DNA of 59,348 nt from an uncultured Acidobacteriia bacterium. GTDB taxonomy: Bacteria; Acidobacteriota; Terriglobia; Bryobacterales; Bryobacteraceae. The notes beneath the pieces were generated by a model. The model ran no database searches and was not told where the DNA came from. It saw nothing but the letters and a program-made list of their open reading frames with translations. Below are positions 41,938-49,745 of this stretch, in pieces. A program made the position numbers and the translations under genes. Within the stretch, counting starts at the first letter, position 1; the number at the start of each line of letters is the position of its first letter. The stretch lies in contig CAINNJ010000016.1 in the NCBI GenBank assembly GCA_903851195.1, positions 1 to 59,348 of the forward strand. Direction: 5' to 3'.

Positions 41938-43416
41938 ATGTCGACTGCACTTTTGGAAGTGGCTCCGCCGGAACTGATTGCGAAGTACGAGGTCGTGATC
42001 GGTTTGGAGGTCCACGTCCAGCTTGCCACACGCACGAAAATTTTTTGCGGCTGCCCCACCAGTTTCGGCGCCGCGCCCAACTCGAACGTCTGTCCCGTCT
42101 GCCTGGGACTGCCGGGAGCGCTGCCCGTCCTGAGCCGAGAAGCCGTGGAACTGGGCATGAAAGGCGCGATGGCGCTGAACTGCGCGGTGCGGCCGGTCTC
42201 GCGTTTCGCGCGTAAAAACTACTTCTATCCGGACCTGCCCAAGGGCTACCAGATCTCGCAGTACGACGAACCACTGGCCGAGCACGGCTGGGTCGATATC
42301 GTGGTGGACGGCATTGCGAAGCGCGTGGGCGTAACGCGCGTTCACATGGAAGACGACGCGGGCAAGAGCCAGCACGAAGGCTTCCGCGACTCCGACCAGT
42401 ACACGTACGTGGATCTGAATCGCAGCGGCACGCCGCTGATCGAGATTGTGAGCGAGCCGGACATGCGGTCGTCCGATGAGGCGTTTGCCTACGTGACCGA
42501 ACTGAAGCAGAGCATCCAGTTCATGGACGTCTCGACCTGCGACATGGAAAAAGGGCATTTGCGCTGCGACGCGAATGTGTCCGTGCGGCTCTGGGGCGCG
42601 CCGGAGTTCGGCACCAAGGTGGAAATCAAGAACCTGAATTCGTTCCGGTTCCTGAAACTCGCTATCGATTATGAGGTCGCCCGCCAGGTGGCCGTGATCG
42701 AAAACGGCGGGAAGATTCATCAGGAAACGCGGCTTTACAACCCCGACACCGGCGTGACGGTGGGCATGCGCAGCAAAGAGCAGGCGCACGACTACCGCTA
42801 CTTCCCCGAGCCGGACTTGGCCCCTTTGCGCATCAGTGAAGCCTGGCAGGCGGAGATCCGCGCGACCATGCCCGAGTTGCCGGCGGCGAAACGGGCGCGG
42901 TTCATCGCGAGCCACGGGCTGCGCGAGTACGACGCGGGCGTGCTGACGTCCACACGGGCCATTGCCGAGTATTACGAAGAGGTGGCCGAGGTTTCCGGCG
43001 ACCCGAAGATCGCGGCCAATTGGGTCATGGGCGATCTGGCGGGAATGCTGAAGGCGATGGGCAAAGAGATCGGCGACTCGCCGGTGCGCGCCCGGCATCT
43101 GGGCGAACTGGTCGGCCTGATCGTCAAGGGCGAACTCACCGGGAAACTGGCCAAGGAAGTTCTGCCGAAAATGTTCGACACCGGCGAAGCCCCGTCCGTG
43201 ATTGTGGAGCGCGAGGGGCTGAAGACGATCAGCGACTCGGGCGCGATCGAAAAGATTGTCGATGAAGTGATCGCGGCCAATCCGAAGCAGGTGGAGCAGT
43301 ACCGCGGCGGCAAGCTCACGGTGATCGGATTTCTGGTGGGCCAGGTGATGAAACTGTCGAAGGGACAGGCGAATCCGGCGTCCGTCAATGAGCTGATGAA
43401 GTCGAAGCTGGGATAG
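41938..43416 (+). CDS. gatB: Asp-tRNA(Asn)/Glu-tRNA(Gln) amidotransferase subunit B
   Basis: 492 aa. Binds misacylated tRNA and phosphorylates/transamidates it with GatA and GatC. Diagnostic N-terminus VIGLEVHVQLATRTKIFCGC, zinc site CPVCLGLPGALP, FYPDLPKGYQISQYDEPL and GTPLIEIVSEPDMRS; the C-terminal YqeY-like domain ends NPASVNELMKSKLG. GatA and GatC are not adjacent. ATG start, divergent from the decahaem cytochrome gene across 111 bp. Confidence 0.95.
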   Translation: MSTALLEVAPPELIAKYEVVIGLEVHVQLATRTKIFCGCPTSFGAAPNSNVCPVCLGLPGALPVLSREAVELGMKGAMALNCAVRPVSRFARKNYFYPDLPKGYQISQYDEPLAEHGWVDIVVDGIAKRVGVTRVHMEDDAGKSQHEGFRDSDQYTYVDLNRSGTPLIEIVSEPDMRSSDEAFAYVTELKQSIQFMDVSTCDMEKGHLRCDANVSVRLWGAPEFGTKVEIKNLNSFRFLKLAIDYEVARQVAVIENGGKIHQETRLYNPDTGVTVGMRSKEQAHDYRYFPEPDLAPLRISEAWQAEIRATMPELPAAKRARFIASHGLREYDAGVLTSTRAIAEYYEEVAEVSGDPKIAANWVMGDLAGMLKAMGKEIGDSPVRARHLGELVGLIVKGELTGKLAKEVLPKMFDTGEAPSVIVEREGLKTISDSGAIEKIVDEVIAANPKQVEQYRGGKLTVIGFLVGQVMKLSKGQANPASVNELMKSKLG

Positions 43417-43442
43417 ATTTTTCTAAGGTCAGGAGAAAACGA

Positions 43443-43892
43443 ATGGTGCAGGAAGGCGATAAGGCTCCGGTTTTTAAGGTTCTCACGGATTCCGGCGAGG
43501 AATTCGATCTGGCGGCGCATCAGAATGAGCGGATTTTGCTGTATTTCTATCCGCGGGCGGATACGCCGGGCTGCACCATCGAATCCTGCGAATTTCGCGA
43601 CGCCGTGACGAAATTCACAAAAAAGGGCGTGACGGTTCTGGGCGTTTCGCCGGACACCACGAAGGCGCAGGCGAAATTCAAGGAAAAGTTCGATCTGAAT
43701 TTCACCCTGCTGGCGGATGACTCGAAAGAGATCGCGAATCTGTACGGCGTGATGAAAGAGAAGAACATGTACGGGAAGAAAGTGATGGGCGTGGCCCGGA
43801 CCACTTTCGTGATCGACAACGGAATGATTGTGAAAGTGTTCACCGGGGTGAAACCGGAGGGACACGCGGAGCAGGTTCTCGCGGTCTTGTGA
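43443..43892 (+). CDS. bcp: thioredoxin-dependent thiol peroxidase (peroxiredoxin, BCP type)
   Basis: 149 aa. Reduces hydrogen peroxide and organic peroxides. Peroxidatic Cys44 and resolving Cys49 in YPRADTPGCTIESCEFRD, the atypical two-Cys spacing of BCP; GVSPDTTKAQAKF and KFDLNFTLLAD follow. The ATG has a clear AGGAGA site. Lies 26 bases after gatB, so probably co-transcribed. Confidence 0.95.
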   Translation: MVQEGDKAPVFKVLTDSGEEFDLAAHQNERILLYFYPRADTPGCTIESCEFRDAVTKFTKKGVTVLGVSPDTTKAQAKFKEKFDLNFTLLADDSKEIANLYGVMKEKNMYGKKVMGVARTTFVIDNGMIVKVFTGVKPEGHAEQVLAVL

Positions 43893-43902
43893 CGAGGGTT
43901 TT

Positions 43903-44376
43903 ATGAGGAAACGTTGCGTTATCCTGTTGCTGGCGCTGAGTAGTTGGGCCGGGATGGCGCCGGCGCGGGACAACGTTTCCTCGTCATGGGAGAGTCTGAA
44001 CGCGCTGAGCGCAGGGGCGCGAATTGAGATAATGCGGCGCGGGGCGGACGCGGTGAGCGGAAAGTTCACCGTGCTCACCGCGGATTCCATCGGGGTGCAG
44101 ATGAAGGCACGGCAGATTGCCGTGCCCCGTGCGGATGTGTTGCGGGTCAGGCTGCGCGGGAAGGGCCGCGGGAAGTGGATCGGTCTCGCGATCGGCGCTG
44201 GCGCGGGTGCCGGGACCGGCGCGGGTTTAGGCACCCGGCTGGCCAATGAGAGCGCGGGAGACATCAATATCAGGGCCGCGAGCACAGTTGGTGTGGCCGC
44301 GGCCGGGGCGCTGATCGGACTGGCGATCGGGGCGACTCTGGACGGTCGGAATTCGACGCTTTACAATCTCAAATAA
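43903..44376 (+). CDS. exported glycine-zipper protein of unknown function
   Basis: 157 aa. Signal peptide (VILLLALSSWAGMAPARD), a ~70-residue beta-rich part (IEIMRRGADAVSGKFTVLTA; VPRADVLRVRLRGKG) like an SH3-type fold, and a C-terminal glycine-zipper pair (WIGLAIGAGAGAGTGAG; GVAAAGALIGLAIGATLDG). Probably envelope-associated. Starts 10 bases after bcp and ends directly against the convergent HEAT protein gene, with no spacing. Confidence 0.75.
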   Translation: MRKRCVILLLALSSWAGMAPARDNVSSSWESLNALSAGARIEIMRRGADAVSGKFTVLTADSIGVQMKARQIAVPRADVLRVRLRGKGRGKWIGLAIGAGAGAGTGAGLGTRLANESAGDINIRAASTVGVAAAGALIGLAIGATLDGRNSTLYNLK

Positions 44377-45102
44377 TCACTTCGCCGCCCGCGCCTCAAT
44401 ATTCCGCACCGCCGTTCCCGCCGCTCTCGAAATACTGATCGCCGGCATCAGGCCGAAGCCCCGGCTCCCCGCACTCAGCGCTGTGTCGTCCTTCGCGAGT
44501 TCGCGCAGTTTTGGCAAATCTGTGCGGTCGCCCGTCTGACCGATCACCCGGATCGCAATCAGTTGATCGCCGGGATCCTTGTGGGCGATCAGCTTCCGGG
44601 CAATTTCCAGTACTTCGGGATCCTGCCATTCGAGCAGCGCATCCACCGCCATGGATGTCAGCACGCCGCCAGGCGCCGCGATCTCGCGCAATTGCGGCGC
44701 GGACGAATGATCCTCATAGCGAACCAAACCCTCCACCGCGTTGCTCGATACCAGCAGATCCCGGTCTTCCGCGGCCTTGCGCAGCGCCGCGAGGAATTCC
44801 GGTTTCTGCAGCGCTCCCAGCTCCCGCGCGGCCAGCGCACGCGCCGTCGGATCTTTCTCATCGAGCGCGCTCAGCAGTTCGTCGGTCGCGCCCGCGACTC
44901 GCAAATTGACGCCCGCGCAGGATTGGAGCCTGGTGTTATCAAGAGCCGCGCGCATAGCCGCAATCACTTCCGGCGCTTTGTTGCCCCGCAGAGCGACGCA
45001 AGCCGTGTTGCGCTGCGTGGCGTTGAGCGAGTTGTCGGTAAAAGTCTCTAAATCACCGCCCAGAAGCGGCAGCGCGGCGAAAAGGCAAACGGCGAGTTTC
45101 AT
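44377..45102 (-). CDS. secreted HEAT-repeat protein
   Basis: 241 aa. Signal peptide (MKLAVCLFAALPLLGG), then HEAT/PBS-lyase-like repeats (LDEKDPTARALAARELGALQ; AEDRDLLVSSNAVEGLVRYE; LIAHKDPGDQLIAIRVIGQ). Interaction scaffold of unknown partner. Its ATG overlaps the TPR gene stop (45099-45102), so the two are coupled. Confidence 0.78.
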   Translation of the reverse strand: MKLAVCLFAALPLLGGDLETFTDNSLNATQRNTACVALRGNKAPEVIAAMRAALDNTRLQSCAGVNLRVAGATDELLSALDEKDPTARALAARELGALQKPEFLAALRKAAEDRDLLVSSNAVEGLVRYEDHSSAPQLREIAAPGGVLTSMAVDALLEWQDPEVLEIARKLIAHKDPGDQLIAIRVIGQTGDRTDLPKLRELAKDDTALSAGSRGFGLMPAISISRAAGTAVRNIEARAAK

Positions 45103-46385
45103 GAAAGCTCCTGTAATGCATCGTGCGCCAATAAAGCCTGTTTGGCGTCGAAGTGCGGATTCAGCGCGAGAGCCTTCTTCAGCATCTCGCGGGCTTCATC
45201 CTTCCTGCCCAGCGCGCTGTCGATCAGTCCCGCATGATAATAAAACGCGGGTTCCGGCGTTCCGAGCCGCAACGCCTTCTTCATGGCGACACCGGCTTCC
45301 GCATACTGTTTGTTCTTATAGAGCGCCCACGCGAGTGCATCGTAAGTATAGATATCGCCGCGCACGTCGAGTTCGTTCTTCGCCAGTTCCAGAACGCGGT
45401 CCAGGAGCCAGTCGTGATCCGCATAAATCAGGGCGATGTTGCGGTTCGCTTTCTCCTGCGCCGCCTGGCCGATCTGATCGATCACCTGAATGATTTCCTT
45501 TTGCTGGAAAGCTTCTTTGATGTCGCCGGCGGCAGTGTAGTAGTCGTAGAGGGCGGCCGAGTAATCGGGAAGCGGCGTGGCCGCCCGGGCGCGCTGCATA
45601 TAAGAGATGGCGGTTTTCCAGTCGCTTTGCGCGGCCGCTGTCTGCGCCACTCCGGCGAGTGCCGGGTGGTAATTGGGGAAGCGGCGCAGCGCGGCCTGGA
45701 AAGCGTCCGCGGCTTCCCTGACCTGCCCCGTCTTCAGATAGATTTTCCCGAGTTCCACTTCACACCACGCGGTGTTCTCCGCCATCGGGCTGCCGGCGCT
45801 GATGGCCATTTTCATGATCTTCACGGCACTCTCGACATCGCCATAAAGGAACCGAAAGTAAGCGGCGCGGTTATAGCTGGAAAGGTCGGGCCGCAGGGTA
45901 ACCATCTTCTGATAAGCGTCGGCGGCGTTGTCATAATCCCCCAGTTCGGTAAGAGCGTCGCCGAGAGTGCCCCAGTTCCAGGAGTCATTCGCGGACCATT
46001 CAATCAGCTTGCGGGAGTAGTCGGCGGCGGTTTTGAAATCGTGCCGTTCCAGCGCGATCTCCGTGCGCAGACGGGCTGCCTCGTAGTTCTTCACATCCGC
46101 GCCGATGACGCTATTGACGATCTGCGAGGCGCGTTCCAGATAGCTGTAATCCATCGACTCGCGGACCTTTTGAATGTAAGCGCCCGCCAGCAGGTTTTGA
46201 TAATGCAGCACCTCGGGCTGGACTTTCACGAGAGTCTCGTACATCGAGATATGCTCGTCCGTCTTCAGCATGGAAGTGGATTCCGTCAGGATGCGGTCCT
46301 GATAAGCCTGCGCCAGCCGGTCAGCCGCTCCGGGCTGCTGGGCGAAGGCGGGCCGCGCAATGAAAAGAAGAAATATGAGTCTCAT
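45099..46385 (-). CDS. secreted TPR-repeat protein
   Basis: 428 aa. Signal peptide MRLIFLLFIARPAFAQQ, then tetratricopeptide repeats throughout (NDSWNWGTLGDALTELGDYD; VELGKIYLKTGQVREAADAF; LAWALYKNKQYAEAGVAMKK). It follows the DUF4331 gene by 56 bases and is coupled to the HEAT protein; DUF4331 proteins are commonly followed by such TPR proteins, so the three probably work together in the envelope. Confidence 0.85.
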   Translation of the reverse strand: MRLIFLLFIARPAFAQQPGAADRLAQAYQDRILTESTSMLKTDEHISMYETLVKVQPEVLHYQNLLAGAYIQKVRESMDYSYLERASQIVNSVIGADVKNYEAARLRTEIALERHDFKTAADYSRKLIEWSANDSWNWGTLGDALTELGDYDNAADAYQKMVTLRPDLSSYNRAAYFRFLYGDVESAVKIMKMAISAGSPMAENTAWCEVELGKIYLKTGQVREAADAFQAALRRFPNYHPALAGVAQTAAAQSDWKTAISYMQRARAATPLPDYSAALYDYYTAAGDIKEAFQQKEIIQVIDQIGQAAQEKANRNIALIYADHDWLLDRVLELAKNELDVRGDIYTYDALAWALYKNKQYAEAGVAMKKALRLGTPEPAFYYHAGLIDSALGRKDEAREMLKKALALNPHFDAKQALLAHDALQELS

Positions 46386-46441
46386 AGTCAGCTCGTCGAA
46401 AACCGGGGCAGGCTTTCAGGTCTGCCCCGATAAGAGTACGC

Positions 46442-47878
46442 TTAATTCCCGGTTACCATCCCCTTGCCATTCGTGCCGTCAATCTGGCTGTGTTTGAATC
46501 CAGCGTGCGGCGGCGCATGGAAGGGGAAGTGATCCATCAAAGGCACGTCGTTCGAATTCACGCCGTCGCCCAGCTGGTTATTCGGGGCTCCGCCGTAGCC
46601 CGGCACCAGCACGCCGGCCAGAGCGCGGAAGCCGATATCCACCACATCGTCGATCGGCCGCCGTCCGCCAAACGGCCAGCCACTGTTGTCACCGGCCAGT
46701 GGTCCCAGGCGGTTCTGATTGGCGAAGGCCGTAGGCGGAATCGTCAGATCCACGCGATTAATATCGGGGACGAATACGCCCAGCAGATCGGTGCGCGGCG
46801 CAGGCGGAACCTTCAGGCCAAAGACGCCGTTCAGGATTCCGCTGGCGAAGAACGGAGCCCCGATGAACTGGGCAAACTGCTGGTCGTTCGAAGGATCGTT
46901 GCGGTTCCAGTAGTCCTTCATCGGCAGGGGGATCAGCGCTTCCACGGTAAGCGGATTGCCGACGCGGTCGACCTGCACGTAGTTGCCATAGTTGATGGGG
47001 TCCTGCGGGCTGGGCCGCACCGTGACAATCTGGCGAAGCGTGGCGGCCCAGACGCCGATCTTCGCGTTCGGGGCCTTCGGATCCGTGGGGATGGAGCCAT
47101 CGGCGGTCAGCATGCTGATGGGCACTTCGACAGCAATCAGGCTGACGTTGTAGCCGGCAAAACCATCCACCGCGGCGGGCGCAGCCGATCCCGGAGCGGT
47201 GTCGGCCGCGCCCGTCAGAACCGGAGCCGGCGAGCGGAAGTTGAGCGTGTCGAAGGTGGCGCCGCTGTCGAAGTAAAACGCGTCGTCGCGGGGTCCGGCA
47301 AACACGCGCATGCCGTTGGCAAGCGTGAACACCGAGGGCGCGCCGAGTGTCTGTTCGTAGGCCGGTGTGCTCTTCGGGCCCATATTGGGCGGCGCGACGG
47401 AGAGCGGGTGGCCATTGGCATCGTTGTAAATGTAAGTGCCCTGGCCCGTCTTCAGATTGCGGATGACGATGCTGTAAGTCTGGTACAGGAAAATCCCCGG
47501 ATCGTCGATGCCTTTCAGCTGACCGAAATAAGAGACGAAGGTCGGGTTGGGACGCAGTTGCGTGCTGAACAGGAAATCGATCTGGAGGTCGGGATTGCCA
47601 TCCAGACCGCGGGCGTTGTTGATGTTGAAACGGTACAGAACGCTGTCCGAGAACTTGTAATAACTCGGCCCGTTGTCGGGGTTCTGGAATCCCTGGACGC
47701 TCATGCTCATCACCACGCGGTCCGAACGGCCTGCTTCGTAGCTGCGGAAGACATAAAGGTCGTTCAGATTCGCGGTTTGATCTTCGAGCAGGAGGGGTCC
47801 GTTTCGGTGACTGGCGGCGAAGGTGGATGCGCACGCCATGGCGGCGAGCGCGACAGTGCGCCTTGCGGTAAGGAACAT
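46442..47878 (-). CDS. DUF4331 secreted protein
   Basis: 478 aa. Signal peptide (MFLTARRTVALAAMACASTF); then ASHRNGPLLLEDQTANLNDL, YVFRSYEAGRSDRVVMSMSV and the long beta-rich body ending in a GFGGRRPIDDVVDIGF-like segment (here WPFGGRRPIDDVVDIGFRAL), typical of DUF4331. Function unknown. ATG 47878 has GGAGAAG upstream; the frame extends 34 codons further without a signal peptide. Confidence 0.88.
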   Translation of the reverse strand: MFLTARRTVALAAMACASTFAASHRNGPLLLEDQTANLNDLYVFRSYEAGRSDRVVMSMSVQGFQNPDNGPSYYKFSDSVLYRFNINNARGLDGNPDLQIDFLFSTQLRPNPTFVSYFGQLKGIDDPGIFLYQTYSIVIRNLKTGQGTYIYNDANGHPLSVAPPNMGPKSTPAYEQTLGAPSVFTLANGMRVFAGPRDDAFYFDSGATFDTLNFRSPAPVLTGAADTAPGSAAPAAVDGFAGYNVSLIAVEVPISMLTADGSIPTDPKAPNAKIGVWAATLRQIVTVRPSPQDPINYGNYVQVDRVGNPLTVEALIPLPMKDYWNRNDPSNDQQFAQFIGAPFFASGILNGVFGLKVPPAPRTDLLGVFVPDINRVDLTIPPTAFANQNRLGPLAGDNSGWPFGGRRPIDDVVDIGFRALAGVLVPGYGGAPNNQLGDGVNSNDVPLMDHFPFHAPPHAGFKHSQIDGTNGKGMVTGN

Positions 47879-48050
47879 AGGCTCTTCTCCTTGAATTACA
47901 GCGATTGCCTCGGGCAATCGGCAGGGAAGGCGTTGCCTTGCAGGAACGTCTTCAGCATCGAATACGGAGCCTTTGTGCAAATGGATTTAAGCTGACAAAA
48001 TTTCCCCGCCTCTTGCGGCGCGCCCCCGAACTGTCAGAGACTCAATTCTG

Positions 48051-49676
48051 ATGAGTTCACGCGCGGTCACCGACACAACCAGGCGAAGCTTTCTGCGGAC
48101 CGCGGCGGGAGGCGCCCTCGCCACTTCGGGCCTTGCGGCAACTTCCTCCAGACCGAACATCCTCCTGATCCTTGCCGACGACATGGGCTTTTCCGACGCC
48201 CGTTGCTACGGCGGCGATATCGACACGCCGAATCTCGACCGCATGGCAGCCAACGGGCTGCGCTTCACGCAGGCGTACTCCACGGCCCGCTGCGGCCCCT
48301 CGCGCAGTTGTCTGCTGACCGGACAGTACGCGCAGCAGACCGCCAGCGACATCATGACGCCGGGCAAGATCCCGGACTACACGCGCTTCCTGCCCGAGTA
48401 TCTGAAGCCGCTCGGGTACCGCAGTTATCACTCCGGCAAGTGGCACATGAAGCAAGTGACCGGCGAAAACGGCGTCGGCTTCGACCATTCGTACACCATG
48501 ATGGACGAGCTTCGCTTCTTTACCCAGAAAAGCCATCTGCTCGATGGTGAGCGCCTGCCCGCGCCGGAGCCCGGCTATTACAGCACCACCGCGATCGCCG
48601 ACTACGGTGTTCGTTTCCTCCGCGAACATGCGCGCGACCACGCCGCCGAACCCTTCTTTCTCTACACCGCGTTTCACGCCCCGCACTTTCCCCTGCAGGC
48701 CCCGCAGGAGGATATCGACCGCTACAAAGACCGCTTCAGCGAAGGCTGGGATACGGCGCGCGAGCGCAAATGGCAGCGCATGGTGAAAATGGGCCTGATC
48801 TCCGGCGCCATGGCTCCGCTCGAGCCCGCGATGTTCACGGACTGGAATACGCCGGACAATGAGTTGACCGCAAAAATCGGGCCGGGCGAAGTGACCCGCG
48901 CGGTGCCGTGGTCCACCCTGACGCCGGAGCAGAAGAAGCTCCAGCGGACCAAGATGGCGATTCATGCGGCGATGATCACGCGCATGGACACGGAGATCGG
49001 AAAACTGCTGCAGCAGGTGGAGGCGATGGGCGCCCTGCGGAACACGGTGGTCCTGTTTCTGTCCGACAATGGCGCGAGTTCCGAACAGTTGATCCGCGGC
49101 GACGGGCACGATGCGAACGCGCCCCTCGGTTCGGCCCGAACGCATCTGGGCCTCGGGCCCGGCTGGGCGAGTTGTTCGAACGCTCCGTTCCGCCTGCACA
49201 AGTCCTGGGTGAATGAAGGCGGCATTGCGTCGCCACTGATCGTGCAGTGGCCGCAGGGGATCCAGGCGAAGAATCAGCTGCGGCACGATCCCTGCCACTT
49301 TGTGGATCTGCTGCCGACCATGGTCGACCTCGCGGGCGGCAAACCGGCGTCCGAGAAAGGGCCGGCGCTGGCGGGCAAGAGCATCGCGCCGGCCTTCGCC
49401 AAAGACGGCGCCGTGACGCGCGAGTATTTGTACTTCAACCACAACCACAACCGGGCGATCCGGGAAGGCGATCTGAAGCTGATCGCGACCGGGGACAGCG
49501 GACCGTGGGAACTCTACGATCTGTCGAAGGACCGGGCGGAGCAGCAGAACCTGGCGTCGTCACAACCGGATCGCGCCCGTCAAATGGCTGATAAGTGGAA
49601 GGCGGTGGACAGTGAGTTCACCAGGGTCCGCGAGAGCGCGCCGGCGAGCACGAAAAAACTGATCGGCGCCGGGTAG
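48051..49676 (+). CDS. Tat-exported arylsulfatase-type sulfatase
   Basis: 541 aa. Tat signal TRRSFLRTAAGGALATSG, then RPNILLILADDMGFSDARCY with the metal-binding Asp pair (43-44), and the formylglycine signature CGPSRSCLLTG with Cys81 as the residue to be converted. LDGERLPAPEPGYYSTTAIAD and YHSGKWHMKQ are typical of sulfatases acting on sulfated glycans. A maturation enzyme (FGE or anSME) is needed and is not in the window. Divergent from DUF4331; the TonB receptor gene follows, consistent with glycan use. Confidence 0.92.
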   Translation: MSSRAVTDTTRRSFLRTAAGGALATSGLAATSSRPNILLILADDMGFSDARCYGGDIDTPNLDRMAANGLRFTQAYSTARCGPSRSCLLTGQYAQQTASDIMTPGKIPDYTRFLPEYLKPLGYRSYHSGKWHMKQVTGENGVGFDHSYTMMDELRFFTQKSHLLDGERLPAPEPGYYSTTAIADYGVRFLREHARDHAAEPFFLYTAFHAPHFPLQAPQEDIDRYKDRFSEGWDTARERKWQRMVKMGLISGAMAPLEPAMFTDWNTPDNELTAKIGPGEVTRAVPWSTLTPEQKKLQRTKMAIHAAMITRMDTEIGKLLQQVEAMGALRNTVVLFLSDNGASSEQLIRGDGHDANAPLGSARTHLGLGPGWASCSNAPFRLHKSWVNEGGIASPLIVQWPQGIQAKNQLRHDPCHFVDLLPTMVDLAGGKPASEKGPALAGKSIAPAFAKDGAVTREYLYFNHNHNRAIREGDLKLIATGDSGPWELYDLSKDRAEQQNLASSQPDRARQMADKWKAVDSEFTRVRESAPASTKKLIGAG

Positions 49677-49718
49677 CGAGGAATCCAAATCGACCGGCCC
49701 ACCGTATAGACTGGTGTT

Positions 49719-49735
49719 ACGAACGTAAAGTTCGT
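49719..49735. repeat. small perfect inverted repeat upstream of the TonB receptor gene
   Basis: ACGAAC-GTAAA-GTTCGT, 6-bp arms around a 5-base loop, 10 bases before the receptor ATG. Could be a REP-like element, an operator, or a leader hairpin. Confidence 0.4.
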
Positions 49736-49745
49736 GCTACAGCCT

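Noticed and set aside
41827-43098. N-terminal extension of the decahaem cytochrome frame antisense to gatB
   Set aside because: gatB is unmistakable on the plus strand and the cytochrome has a proper signal peptide at 41826.
44377-44629. Alternative frame in the HEAT protein gene rich in Arg/Ser
   Set aside because: The HEAT frame has a signal peptide, repeats and coupled start; the other frame has none.
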